From: Catenaria anguillulae PL171
Taxonomy: Eukaryota; Blastocladiomycota; Blastocladiomycetes; Blastocladiales; Catenariaceae
Length of the DNA: 64,000 nucleotides
Direction of reading: 5' to 3'
Assembly (NCBI GenBank): GCA_002102555.1
Contig: MCFL01000011.1
Coordinates: 496,001 to 560,000, forward strand
A program made the translations under genes and the position numbers. The notes under the pieces are model-generated. The model had not been told where the DNA came from. It saw only the letters and a program-made list of their open reading frames with translations, and made no database searches. Shown one piece after another: positions 23,164 through 33,113 of this stretch (position 1 is its first letter; each line of letters opens with the position of its first letter).

Positions 23164-23205
23164 GGCGACGCCCAGAATCGAACCCGCGGCCTCCTGTAAA
23201 CCTCG
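23164..23205 (-). pseudogene. tRNA 3'-half remnant 2, left arm
   Basis: On the minus strand GAGGCCGCGGGTTCGATTC reads as variable loop plus T arm with a B box, then GGGCGTCGCC. The T stem does not pair properly and no 5' half is found. Right-arm copy at 32769-32810. Confidence 0.4.
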
Positions 23206-23275
23206 AATTTTGCCAAAATGGTAAGCGTTTGCCTGTGACTATATGATGCCAATTTTGTGAGACGGTTAACAACAA

Positions 23276-23348
23276 GGTCCCGTGGCCCAATGGCTAAGGC
23301 GCCTGACTACGGATCAGGAGATCGGAGGTTCGAATCCTCCCGGGATCG
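23276..23348 (+). tRNA. tRNA-Arg (anticodon ACG), left arm
   Basis: 73 nt. The acceptor is GGTCCCG/CGGGATC (one G-T) with discriminator G. The anticodon arm is CCTGA-CTACGGA-TCAGG, fully paired. The T loop is TTCGAAT, and a TTTT follows directly. This copy has the paired G at 23305. Confidence 0.95.
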
Positions 23349-23463
23349 TTTTGCATCTTGTTGGATGGAAACATTTTGTCAACACCAACTCAAGAAAAAG
23401 AAGACCACAACCAGCACATGCACAAACATGGACGCTTGCACTCTGTACTGTGACTCCCTGACA

Positions 23464-23535
23464 TGTCACCTCCCAGAATCGAACTGGGGCCGCCACGGCC
23501 ACAACGTGGAGTACTAACCACTATACTAAGGTGAC
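23464..23535 (-). tRNA. tRNA-His (anticodon GTG), left arm
   Basis: 72 nt (without the added G-1). The acceptor is GTCACCT/AGGTGAC with discriminator A. The anticodon loop is TTGTGGC between CCACG and CGTGG. The T loop is TTCGATT. Its 5' leader (up to about 23610) adjoins the 5' end of LINE-B. Confidence 0.94.
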
Positions 23536-23739
23536 CTGTTGCGATTTTCGCGTCAAACTAACCGTTTTTTATACATTATTGGGCCTATTTCCATCACCAC
23601 TACAGCCAAAACTCTCCCTCTTGCCGTGATCGAGCGCCTGTTGATGCCTCGACATCACCGATCGTGGCTTGGGTGGGGCCGATCCCCTATTCTGTCAACC
23701 AAGAGGTTGCCCTCAAACGCAAATACAAGGTGACCGTCA

Positions 23740-25101
23740 TTGTCGGCGAGAGCCTCGTTCAAAGCAAGTCGCTTCTACAAGGCCGAATTTGGCAACCAAC
23801 AAGACTTGGCAGCAGCCAATGAAAAGTACCCTCGCCTCTTCCGCGGCCGGTTTTTGCACGTGTTGGGCGACGTGCAGAAATGGGCCAACAAGCTCTCCGA
23901 CAAGGACAAGGTTGTGCAGGTTCTGTGCGGCTACGACGCCGTGCGCCAGCTTGGTGCCTTGATTGCCAAGGGCAAGGCCATCTTGGTCGACAATTGCCGT
24001 GCTCGTTCTTTCTCGCGCGTCCTCTGGCGCTACGAGACCAAGCAGGACGCCGTGGATGCGGTGGCTCTCGGCGAGCTTGCCTCAAATGGGCATGAGTTGC
24101 GTTTCTTCGCCGGTTCCGCCAAGCTGTGCTACTCTTGTGGCCAGCGTGGCCATGTCAAGTTGGCTTGCCCATCGCAGCCCGCCATCGCCAAGGTCTTGCC
24201 TCCCTCGTCTCGCTCTTGCTCCTTTGCGCCAACAAGTGGCGGCGTCAGTTATGCTGATGTCGCCAAGCAAGCTGTCGACAAGTTCAACACCCTTGACAAG
24301 GGTTTGCGCGGCAAGGTCGACGATTTGGCCGACAAGATCTCGGCCATGCAAGATCAACTGGCCAAGTTCATGGCCGACCAAGAGGCCCTGCTGGTGGCTT
24401 TCAAATCGGACGTCCCCGGTACCAGCACCACGCTGCCCATCTCCACCCTCGCTGCCGCCATGTCGCAGGCCCGCGCGCGCCACACCCAACTCTGGGTATA
24501 CTTCGAGGACAAGTCAAAGGCATTTGACACGGTCCCGCACCACATCCTCCGTCTCGCCCTCAAGCGCATCCGCGTGCCCGACGCCTTCATCGAACTGTAC
24601 TGCGACTCGTTGCTCACAGGCCGCACAGCACGAATCAAGACCGAGTATGGCCTGACCGACCCGATCCACATGCATCGCGGGATCCCGCAGGGTGCAGTCG
24701 AGTCGCCGCTCATATGGGCCATTCTTTACGATGTGCTCTTGAGCAAGGTCAACCGCGTGTGCCCGGGCGTCAGACTGTGTGCGCGCAATGGCGAGACAGG
24801 CGACCCAGAGCCGGCACCATCAAGGACTGCGCCGCACCGAGCGAATGGCGAGGTGGTCGACACGGCGCAGCTGGCAGCCATGGCGTATGTCGACGACGCG
24901 GCGTTTTTTGCGCCAAACCGGTTCGAGATGGATCGGCTGCTGCGGGTCGTGTCGTCGTTCAACCGGGTCACGGCAGTCAAGACGAACGCGTCCAAGGGCG
25001 CCATTCTGGTCCTCAACTGCAAAGGCGAGACCCGTGGCGAGCCACTTACGGTGGAGGGGGAACCGATTCCCTTCTTGGACTGGCGGCAACCTTTCCGGTA
25101 A
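23740..25101 (+). pseudogene. LINE-B gag-reverse transcriptase in-frame fusion remnant
   Basis: A 453-codon open frame. The gag part has the zinc knuckle CYSCGQRGHVKLAC (about 24127-24168), then a coiled-coil region to about 24410. It runs without a stop into reverse transcriptase sequence: PISTLAAAM, YFEDKSKAFDTV, GIPQGAVESPLIW and YVDDAAFF. The endonuclease and N-terminal RT (about 700 residues in LINE-A) are missing. It stops at TAA 25099-25101, where relatives have Tyr (RYLGVW); a TAG follows near 25124. The gag frame itself is shifted near 23740-23755. Confidence 0.85.
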
Positions 25102-25339
25102 CTGGGCGTGTGGTTGTCAGCATAGGACTGGCCGCGCACGGCGCGCGAGGCATTCGAGAACGAGCTCCGAAAGGGGCACGGGCTCCTTAAGAGCAAGGCA
25201 ATCACGGGCAAGATGGCGGTTTACTTTGCCAACAACGTGATATACCCGGCGGCGCTGTACCGCACCAGCAACTTTGTGCCGCCGCCCGCCGTGATTGATA
25301 CATGTGATGCCAAGTTCCGGTCGTTAATTCGGCAGAAGC

Positions 25340-27563
25340 TTGGTGTTGACCGCACCACGTCCGTCGTCGGCTCTGATTCATCATCCGTCCATCCACGATC
25401 TTGACTCACTTTCAAACTTAATTGTGCGTCACCATGTCACAGAGCTGGCCATCATGCTCAACGACCGCGGCCCGCTCGGTACGCCGGCTCGCGTGTGCCT
25501 CGGACTCGCCGCATGGGCCCTGGCCATGCCGTGTTCCCCACTCGCGTACCCGTCGCCCGAAGCCCCGTCCTCGACCCTGTGTTGGTTCGCCAACTTGCTG
25601 CCGCTCATGCACGCTGCCAACATCTCGGTCGTTGACGCGCACGGCGAATTTGCCGTCGACCCGGGCTGCCATCACTCGCCGCTCTTCCTCAGCGAGGACG
25701 ACCCGCTTGCCCACCGTAACCCAGCAGTCGTCCGCCAGCTGCGCATGCATGGCCTGTACTGGGCCAGCCAATTCGCGCCGGAGGGCCAGCCCGTCTACCG
25801 GCGACACGTCGAGACGAAGCTCAACCTCAACTCGTGTAAGTGTTTTCACGCATCGTTACTACGTCGCGTGCAAGAGCCGCCGTGGCTACTGTTCACCCAA
25901 CCGGCGGATCCGCTCCGCCCATGGCTGTACCCTTCCTCGCCGCACACGCTTGGCCGCTACCTCACGGCTGGTGCCGATTTGATTGCTGAGCACAGCGACG
26001 GCGTCATGTTGCCCTCGATTGTGCATGGCGCTAGCGTGACCATGTACACGGACGGGTCCGTGACGGAGGCGCCCGAGAGGGGCGATACCCGGCCCATTGG
26101 CGCAGGTGTGGACGCGTTTGTGGGTACGGGCGTGGACGAGGACAAGGCGCGTGTGGAGACCGAGTTCTGGGATCGCGTGCGGGTGGAGGATGAGGAGGAA
26201 AACGGCGAGATGGTGCAGATTGCCGCCAGAGACGAGGAGCGAGTTGCCGCCGATGAAGATGCGGCGTATAAGTTGTCGTTGAGGCCAGCCCACGGCCTGG
26301 TGTCGTCAACGCGTGCAGAGCAGTGGGGCGTGCTGACCGCAGTGTGTTTGGCGCCCGTTGGGTCGGTTGTCAAGATTTTGTCTGATTCCATGGCGGCCGT
26401 GAAGGCGGCTGGCCGTGTGCTCGGCTCGCGCAAGCCCAGTCTGCGTTCTCTCGTGCGGCCCGTTAGGTCGCTCGAGTGGGATGTGATCGATTTGGTGGTG
26501 CGCGAGAGGCGTTTGCAGGCGAAGCTCGACTGGATCAAGGGGCATGCCGGCAACGTGGGCAATGAGTCGGCGGATCGGCTGACGAATGCGGGGGCAGAGT
26601 CGTCCCTCCCGCGGGCAAAGGTCAACCTGGCATTTGGGCTGGGCCGGCGCAAGATGCGGCACGTGGTCGCATTCGGCGGGGACATGGTGAGCGCCGACCC
26701 ACGCAAGTTCATCAAGTACGCGTGGCACCAGCGGGTGCATGCGTGGCTGGCGTCAAAGAGCACTGCCGCAGGCATCGAGTTGGCCGGCGTGGATGTGGGT
26801 GTGATGGCGCTGGTCATGCACGCAGGCGGGAACGGGCGCGACCGTCGCACGTCGCGCAAGCACAACAAGCTCATTGCCTTTCGCTCGCGGTTCCTCGTGG
26901 GCATGCTGCCGACCCGAGCGCGCAACCACAAGCGGTGGCCGCACAAGTTCCCAAGCCCGGACTGCCCATCATGCGACGCGACTGACAACAGCGCACACTG
27001 GCTCGAGTGCCCTGCAACCGCGCCTGCCCGCGACGAAGCCCGCGAGTACGCCCACCAAGAACTGTCGTGCATCCTTGCCGAGCGCGGCTACGCCAACCCT
27101 CCCGCCGCCGCCACGTCCATCCTGTTGCTGTGGTGGACGCCCGTCATGCTGCCGCACGTCCTCGCTGGTGCCATGTCGCTAGAGCAGTTCCAGGTCGTGT
27201 ACCCACTGCTCAAGCAAACCAAGGACAAACGCCGTCTCGCTGGTGGCATTGCCGCCCTCTTCGGCCACGCGCTCCACGCCAAGGTGTGAACCGACCATTG
27301 CCAGCGCCTTGTGGACCTGGCACCGCCCAACCGCGACGCCCTGCCGCCCCAACGTGACAAACTCGCGCCGCGCGACCCGACCGAGCCGCGCCGTCCACGC
27401 GCAACCAAGAACAGACGACTCAACGCTGGATTCTGCTCGCTCTGCCGCCTCTCCCTGCTCGTACACGAGGATGGCGAGTGCCGCAACACTGGCGGCGCAT
27501 CGACGCGCAGCGACGCAGACGCCCGAGTAACTCGTGCTCTGCACGGGCTAGACGCTTTGTGGT
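25340..27563 (+). pseudogene. LINE-B RNase H and C-terminal zinc region
   Basis: Open for 649 codons to TGA 27287-27289, then continues in the same frame to 27563. The TGA replaces a Trp codon present in LINE-C (VWTDHC). RNase H motifs: MYTDGS, STRAEQW, ILSDSM, and GHAGN...NESADRL. An acidic insertion of about 60 residues lies between the first two. Zinc motifs are CPSCDATDNSAHWLEC and CSLCR...H....C. Sequence to 25753 is shared with LINE-C. Confidence 0.85.
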
Positions 27564-27883
27564 GATTGGAGGTGGTGGGAGGTGAGAGTGGGAAGGGCGT
27601 TCTGTGCGCGTTCGATGAGTTTTGTTGTTTTTGTTATTGTTTTTGCATTTTCTTCTGTTTCCCTGACCTTGTGTCCAAGCTGCCACCACCTAATCACTTC
27701 CTTCCAGGTCTGATTGTTTCGTTTCCTCTTTTTCTTTTGACGACGTTCCGTTTCTTGTTTGGTTCGTCAAGGTGCCGCTGGGCATGTCGGTGAGCAGTGG
27801 GGTCTGCGGGTTGGTCCAAGAGGATGCGCGAGCACCCAATTATTGTTGCGAGGGTCGCCCCATCCAATCTGTTCCTTACTTGC

Positions 27884-27973
27884 TTTGGCTGTGGTGGTGA
27901 TGGAAATAGGTTCAATAATGTATAAAAACCGTTTAGACGCGAAAATCGCAACAGGTCACCTTAGTATAGTGGT
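27884..27973 (+). repeat. Second, diverged copy of tRNA-His leader plus first 19 nt
   Basis: About 90 bp matching 32364-32457 with a handful of substitutions and one small gap. It includes GTCACCTTAGTATAGTGGT (27955-27973), after which the sequence leaves the tRNA and enters the 3' end of LINE-C. It is either a long target-site duplication made by LINE-C or the stump of a second tRNA-His gene. Confidence 0.8.
27955..27973 (+). pseudogene. tRNA-His 5' fragment (19 nt)
   Basis: Acceptor 5' strand and start of the D arm only; cut in the D loop at the LINE-C 3' junction. Confidence 0.8.
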
Positions 27974-28372
27974 GTAGAATGCAGAGTTTATTGAACCAGG
28001 CCTGGGCATAGCAACCATATGAACAAACGGGCACACAGAAGCCGGCAAACGTGATTACGGGAGCAAATGAGGAGTAAGGACGAAGGAGAAGATTGGATGG
28101 GACCATCCGCGAAACAAGATTTGGGTGAAGCCGCGCATACTCTCGAACCAACACACAAACAACCCACCCGCCCCCATGCCTGGCGGCACCTTGGTCAACC
28201 AACAAAACGGAAGAGCGTGAAAGGTAAAAAGGACCAATCGGGTCAAGAAATGAAGAGATTGGGGAGAAGGCAACTTGGACGCGGAGCGTCATGGGAGGGG
28301 GAAACAGAAAAGAAGGAACAAAAAGAAAAACAAAAACTCATCAATCGCACACACAGTGCCACCACCCACCAC

Positions 28373-30634
28373 TCACCACATCGAATCCATTCCGTGCAGG
28401 GCACGGGTCACTCGGGCATCCGCGTCAGAGCGCGTGTCGGCGCCACCAACGCCAGGGCAGGCGCCGGCATCGTGCAGGAGCAAGCTCTCGCGGCAGAGGG
28501 AACAGTAGCCTGCTTGCAGGCAGTTGGCGGTAGTCGCGCGGGGGCGGCGCGGCTCCGCACGGACGCGACGCTCGAACTGGTCCCGTTGGGCGGGTAGGGC
28601 GTTGCGGCGTGCAGGCGCGAGGTCGGCGAGGCGTTGACAATGGTCCGTCCAGACTGTGGACCAGAGGGCGTGGCCGATGACGGCGGCAATCCCACCCTCG
28701 AACCGCCGCATGCTCTTGACTTTGGCACGGGTCTTGAGCAACGGGTACACGGCCTGGAGCTCGTTGTTGGACATGGCGCCCGAAAGGACACGGGGGAGCA
28801 TGGTTGGCGTCCACCACTCGAGCAGAACGGACTCGGTGGCTTGGGCGGGGCGGGCGGCACCGCGCTTGTTGAGAGCTTGCTCGATCTCACTGGCGGCGAG
28901 AGTACGAGCGGCGGCAAGGGCAGGCTGGGTCGCAGGGCAGACGAGCCAGTGCGAGCTGTTGTCGACAGTGCGGCACGCGGGACAGAGTGGGCTGGGGAAC
29001 TTGTGTGGCCACCATGCGTGGTTGCGCTCGCGGGTCGGCAGCTTGCCCACAAGGAAGCGGGAACGGAAAGCGACGAGCTTGTTGTGCATCCGCGACGTGC
29101 GACGGTCGCGGCTGTTTCCGCCGGCGTGAAGCACTGCGGCCATGACGCCCACGTCCACATCCGACAAGTCGATGCCGGCGGCCCTGGTCTTGGCGGCGAG
29201 CCAAGCGTGTACACGACGATCCCACGCGTACTTGATAAACTTGCGCGGATCCACGCTCAATATGTCGCCGTCAAAGGCAACTTGGTGGGTGAGAACCGGT
29301 TTCCCTCGGCCAAAGGCTGGGTCGACTTGTGCACGCGGCAGTTCCGAGGCTGCGCCCGCGTTTGCCAGACGGTCCGCCGACTCGTTCTCGACGTCACCCG
29401 CATGGCCCTTCACCCATCGCAATGTGACCTTGAGTCGCCGCTCCTGAACGATGAGCTTGATGGTGTCCCACTCAATGCAGCCAACAGAGCACACCAACGG
29501 GCGCAGCTGTGCCTTGCGGGCTCCCAACACACGCCTCGCAACGCGCACGACCGACATCGAGTCCGTGAGAATCGCGACGACGGATCCCACGGGGGCCAAT
29601 CACACGGCGCCAAGTACCGCCCATTGCTCCAGCCGCGTAGACGACGCCAAGCCCTGCGTCGGCCGCATCGACACCATGTACGCGTCCTCTTCCACCACGG
29701 TAACTCGCTCCTCGTCGCTGTCGGCAATCGCCATCACGGCTCCGTTCTCGGCCTCGTCCGTGGCGCGTATCCTGCGCCAGCGTTCCATCTCGGTGCGCTC
29801 CCACGCTTCATCCAACCCGTTCCCGACGAATGCGTGAATACCGGCTCCAATGGTGCGGCCACCGCCACCCTCGGGCGCATCTTGTACGGACCCGTCCGTG
29901 TACATGGTGACTTGCACCCCAGGTGCAAACGAGGGGAGCATGGTGCCGTCGCTGTGCTTGGCGACAGCGGTGGTGCCGCCAACAAGGTAGCGCGCGAGCG
30001 AGTGTTCCGTCGTTGGGTACAGCCATGGGCGAAGTGGCTCGGCGGCGGGGGCGGGCAGTGGCCATGGCAGCTCCAAGATTGGGTGGCGCTGGAGGTTGCG
30101 CACGTGCTGGAGAAAGGCGTCGTGGATGGGTTTCCGCGTGTTGACGTTGAGCCGGTGTTCGACATGCAGGATGGATGCGCGGCGGCCAGTTGGCGGGGCA
30201 ACCTGGGTGGAGAACCACACGCCATGCATGCGCAGCTGGCGGACGACTGCTGGGTTACGGTGGGCAAGCGGGTCGTCCTCGCTGAGGAAGAGCGGCGAGT
30301 GATGGCAGCCCGGGTCGACGGCAAATTCGCCGTGCGCGTCAACGACCGAGATGTTGGCAGCGTGCATGAGCGGCAGCAAGTTGGCGAACCAACACAGGGT
30401 CGAGGACGGGGCTTCGGGCGACGGGTACGCGAGTGGGGAACACGGCATGGCCAGGGCCCATGCGGCGAGTCCGAGGCACACGCGAGCCGGCGTACCGAGC
30501 GGGCCGCGGTCGTTGAGCATGATGGCCAGCTCTGTGACATGGTGACGCACAATTAAGTTTGAAAGTGAGTCAAGATCGTGGATGGACGGATGATGAATCA
30601 GAGCCGACGACGGACGTGGTGCGGTCAACACCAA
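28373..30634 (-). pseudogene. LINE-C RNase H and C-terminal zinc region
   Basis: One frame interrupted by a single TGA (29602-29600), where LINE-B has a Cys codon (AVCLAPVGS). Upstream part: MYTDGSV, acidic insertion, STRLEQW. Downstream part: ILTDSM, WVKGHAGDVENESADRL, CPACRTVDNSSHWLVC, CSLCRESLLLHDAGAC. All RNase H acids are present despite the stop. Bases 30221-30634 are shared with LINE-B. Confidence 0.85.
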
Positions 30635-30872
30635 GCTTCTGCCGAATTAACGACCGGAACTTGGCATCACATGTATCAATCACGGCGGGCGGCGGCACAA
30701 AGTTGCTGGTGCGGTACAGCGCCGCCGGGTATATCACGTTGTTGGCAAAGTAAACCGCCATCTTGCCCGTGATTGCCTTGCTCTTAAGGAGCCCGTGCCC
30801 CTTTCGGAGCTCGTTCTCGAATGCCTCGCGCGCCGTGCGCGGCCAGTCCTATGCTGACAACCACACGCCCAG

Positions 30873-32234
30873 TTACCGGAAAGGTTGCCGCCAGTCCAAG
30901 AAGGGAATCGGTTCCCCCTCCACCGTAAGTGGCTCGCCACGGGTCTCGCCTTTGCAGTTGAGGACCAGAATGGCGCCCTTGGACGCGTTCGTCTTGACTG
31001 CCGTGACCCGGTTGAACGACGACACGACCCGCAGCAGCCGATCCATCTCGAACCGGTTTGGCGCAAAAAACGCCGCGTCGTCGACATACGCCATGGCTGC
31101 CAGCTGCGCCGTGTCGACCACCTCGCCATTCGCTCGGTGCGGCGCAGTCCTTGATGGTGCCGGCTCTGGGTCGCCTGTCTCGCCATTGCGCGCACACAGT
31201 CTGACGCCCGGGCACACGCGGTTGACCTTGCTCAAGAGCACATCGTAAAGAATGGCCCATATGAGCGGCGACTCGACTGCACCCTGCGGGATCCCGCGAT
31301 GCATGTGGATCGGGTCGGTCAGGCCATACTCGGTCTTGATTCGTGCTGTGCGGCCTGTGAGCAACGAGTCGCAGTACAGTTCGATGAAGGCGTCGGGCAC
31401 GCGGATGCGCTTGAGGGCGAGACGGAGGATGTGGTGCGGGACCGTGTCAAATGCCTTTGACTTGTCCTCGAAGTATACCCAGAGTTGGGTGTGGCGCGCG
31501 CGGGCCTGCGACATGGCGGCAGCGAGGGTGGAGATGGGCAGCGTGGTGCTGGTACCGGGGACGTCCGATTTGAAAGCCACCAGCAGGGCCTCTTGGTCGG
31601 CCATGAACTTGGCCAGTTGATCTTGCATGGCCGAGATCTTGTCGGCCAAATCGTCGACCTTGCCGCGCAAACCCTTGTCAAGGGTGTTGAACTTGTCGAC
31701 AGCTTGCTTGGCGACATCAGCATAACTGACGCCGCCACTTGTTGGCGCAAAGGAGCAAGAGCGAGACGAGGGAGGCAAGACCTTGGCGATGGCGGGCTGC
31801 GATGGGCAAGCCAACTTGACATGGCCACGCTGGCCACAAGAGTAGCACAGCTTGGCGGAACCGGCGAAGAAACGCAACTCATGCCCATTTGAGGCAAGCT
31901 CGCCGAGAGCCACCGCATCCACGGCGTCCTGCTTGGTCTCGTAGCGCCAGAGGACGCGCGAGAAAGAACGAGCACGGCAATTGTCGACCAAGATGGCCTT
32001 GCCCTTGGCAATCAAGGCACCAAGCTGGCGCACGGCGTCGTAGCCGCACAGAACCTGCACAACCTTGTCCTTGTCGGAGAGCTTGTTGGCCCATTTCTGC
32101 ACGTCGCCCAACACGTGCAAAAACCGGCCGCGGAAGAGGCGAGGGTACTTTTCATTGGCTGCTGCCAAGTCTTGTTGGTTGCCAAATTCGGCCTTGTAGA
32201 AGCGACTTGCTTTGAACGAGGCTCTCGCCGACAA
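30873..32234 (-). pseudogene. LINE-C gag-reverse transcriptase in-frame fusion remnant
   Basis: Right-arm twin of 23740-25101, identical in protein sequence: zinc knuckle CYSCGQRGHVKLAC, then RT motifs YFEDKSKAFDTV, GIPQGAVESPLIW, YVDDAAFF, ending at the same TAA. Shared lesions show the decay came before the inverted duplication. Confidence 0.85.
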
Positions 32235-32438
32235 TGACGGTCACCTTGTATTTGCGTTTGAGGGCAACCTCTTGGTTGACAGAATAGGGGATCGGCCCCA
32301 CCCAAGCCACGATCGGTGATGTCGAGGCATCAACAGGCGCTCGATCACGGCAAGAGGGAGAGTTTTGGCTGTAGTGGTGATGGAAATAGGCCCAATAATG
32401 TATAAAAAACGGTTAGTTTGACGCGAAAATCGCAACAG

Positions 32439-32510
32439 GTCACCTTAGTATAGTGGTTAGTACTCCACGTTGTGGCCGTGGCGGCCCCAGTTCGATTCTG
32501 GGAGGTGACA
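32439..32510 (+). tRNA. tRNA-His (anticodon GTG), right arm
   Basis: Same gene as the left-arm copy. Its leader plus first 19 nt (32364-32457) is repeated, slightly diverged, at 27884-27973 on the far side of LINE-C. Confidence 0.94.
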
Positions 32511-32625
32511 TGTCAGGGAGTCACAGTACAGAGTGCAAGCGTCCATGTTTGTGCATGTGCTGGTTGTGGTCTTCTTTTTCTTGAGTTGGTGTTGACAAAA
32601 TGTTTCCATCCAACAAGATGCAAAA

Positions 32626-32698
32626 CGATCCCGGGAGGATTCGAACCTCCGATCTCCTGATCCGTAGTTAGGCGCCTTAGCCATTGGGCCACGGGACC
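32626..32698 (-). tRNA. tRNA-Arg (anticodon ACG), right arm, stem mismatch
   Basis: Same gene, but the anticodon stem reads CCTAA against TCAGG: the base at 32669 changes the fifth-pair region from G-C to an A/C mismatch next to the loop side of the stem. Otherwise it is intact with a TTTT stop. It may still fold, with a weaker anticodon stem. Confidence 0.93.
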
Positions 32699-32768
32699 TT
32701 GTTGTTAACCGTCTCACAAAATTGGCATCATATAGTCACAGGCAAACGCTTACCATTTTGGCAAAATT

Positions 32769-32810
32769 CGAGGTTTACAGGAGGCCGCGGGTTCGATTCT
32801 GGGCGTCGCC
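32769..32810 (+). pseudogene. tRNA 3'-half remnant 2, right arm
   Basis: Right-arm copy of remnant 2. Confidence 0.4.
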
Positions 32811-32855
32811 TCGCATTATTTCGACTTTTCCAGGTTTTGCGGTTTGGAAAAATTT

Positions 32856-32896
32856 CCGGTTATCATGAGGTCGCGCGTTCGAACCGTGTACATACC
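32856..32896 (+). pseudogene. tRNA 3'-half remnant 1, right arm
   Basis: Right-arm copy of the same tRNA-like 3' half. Confidence 0.4.
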
Positions 32897-33113
32897 TCGT
32901 CGTCAGGGTCGGCCGACAGTGGCATCCGCCTTCAGTTTCTTCATCCCGGAAATGATACTTAACCAGGCCTGCAAGGAGCGGCCGGGGCGGACGGGGCCAC
33001 CGACGCACACCCTGGCGCACTCCATGGCAATTTTGGCAGCGAAAATGTGTCGTTCACGCCCATTCATGATAGCTATAATAAATCTCCAACATCCTTGCTG
33101 CCACACACAACAT

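Larger units (their letters stand above)
12361..25753 (+). repeat. Left arm of large inverted duplication (interrupted by LINE-A)
   Basis: 12361-14198 plus 22513-25753 (1,838 + 3,241 = 5,079 bp) is the reverse complement of 30221-35299. The equal lengths show no net insertion or deletion. The only difference I found is G at 23305 against T at 32669 (A on the tRNA strand). Pairing is y = 47660 - x for the first block and y = 55974 - x for the second. The outer end at 12361/35299 shows no homology beyond it. The inner end at 25753/30221 falls inside LINE coding sequence. Confidence 0.97.
23611..27883 (+). mobile_element. LINE-B: decayed non-LTR retrotransposon, internally deleted, chimeric
   Basis: The 5' half (to 25753) is identical to LINE-C because it lies in the inverted duplication. 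The 3' half (25754-27883) is a related but clearly different sequence. It keeps a gag zinc knuckle, part of the reverse transcriptase, RNase H and a C-terminal zinc motif, but no endonuclease. It has several stops and frameshifts. Its 3' UTR (27564-27883) aligns by eye with that of LINE-C but stops about 100 bp short, next to the tRNA-His leader fragment. Confidence 0.85.
27974..32363 (-). mobile_element. LINE-C: decayed non-LTR retrotransposon next to tRNA-His
   Basis: About 4.39 kb on the minus strand, antisense to the adjacent tRNA-His pieces. Its 5' half (32363-30221) is the template or twin of the LINE-B 5' half, with the same gag-RT fusion (ORF 32234-30873) and the same stops. Its 3' half encodes RNase H and a zinc ribbon (CPACRTVDNSSHWLVC), then a 3' UTR of about 400 bp (28372-27974). 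There is no endonuclease domain, so it is non-autonomous. Confidence 0.85.

Noticed and set aside
23078-23205. Two further functional tRNA genes (possibly Met and another)
   Set aside because: No 5' half or acceptor partner found within an intron-sized distance, and one T stem is unpaired.
27955-27973. A complete third tRNA-His gene
   Set aside because: Only the first 19 nt match; sequence then becomes LINE-C 3' UTR, with no anticodon or T arm.
28634-30556. A 640-codon open frame on the + strand through LINE-C
   Set aside because: It is the antisense shadow of the GC-rich LINE-C RNase H frame; composition and motifs belong to the minus strand.
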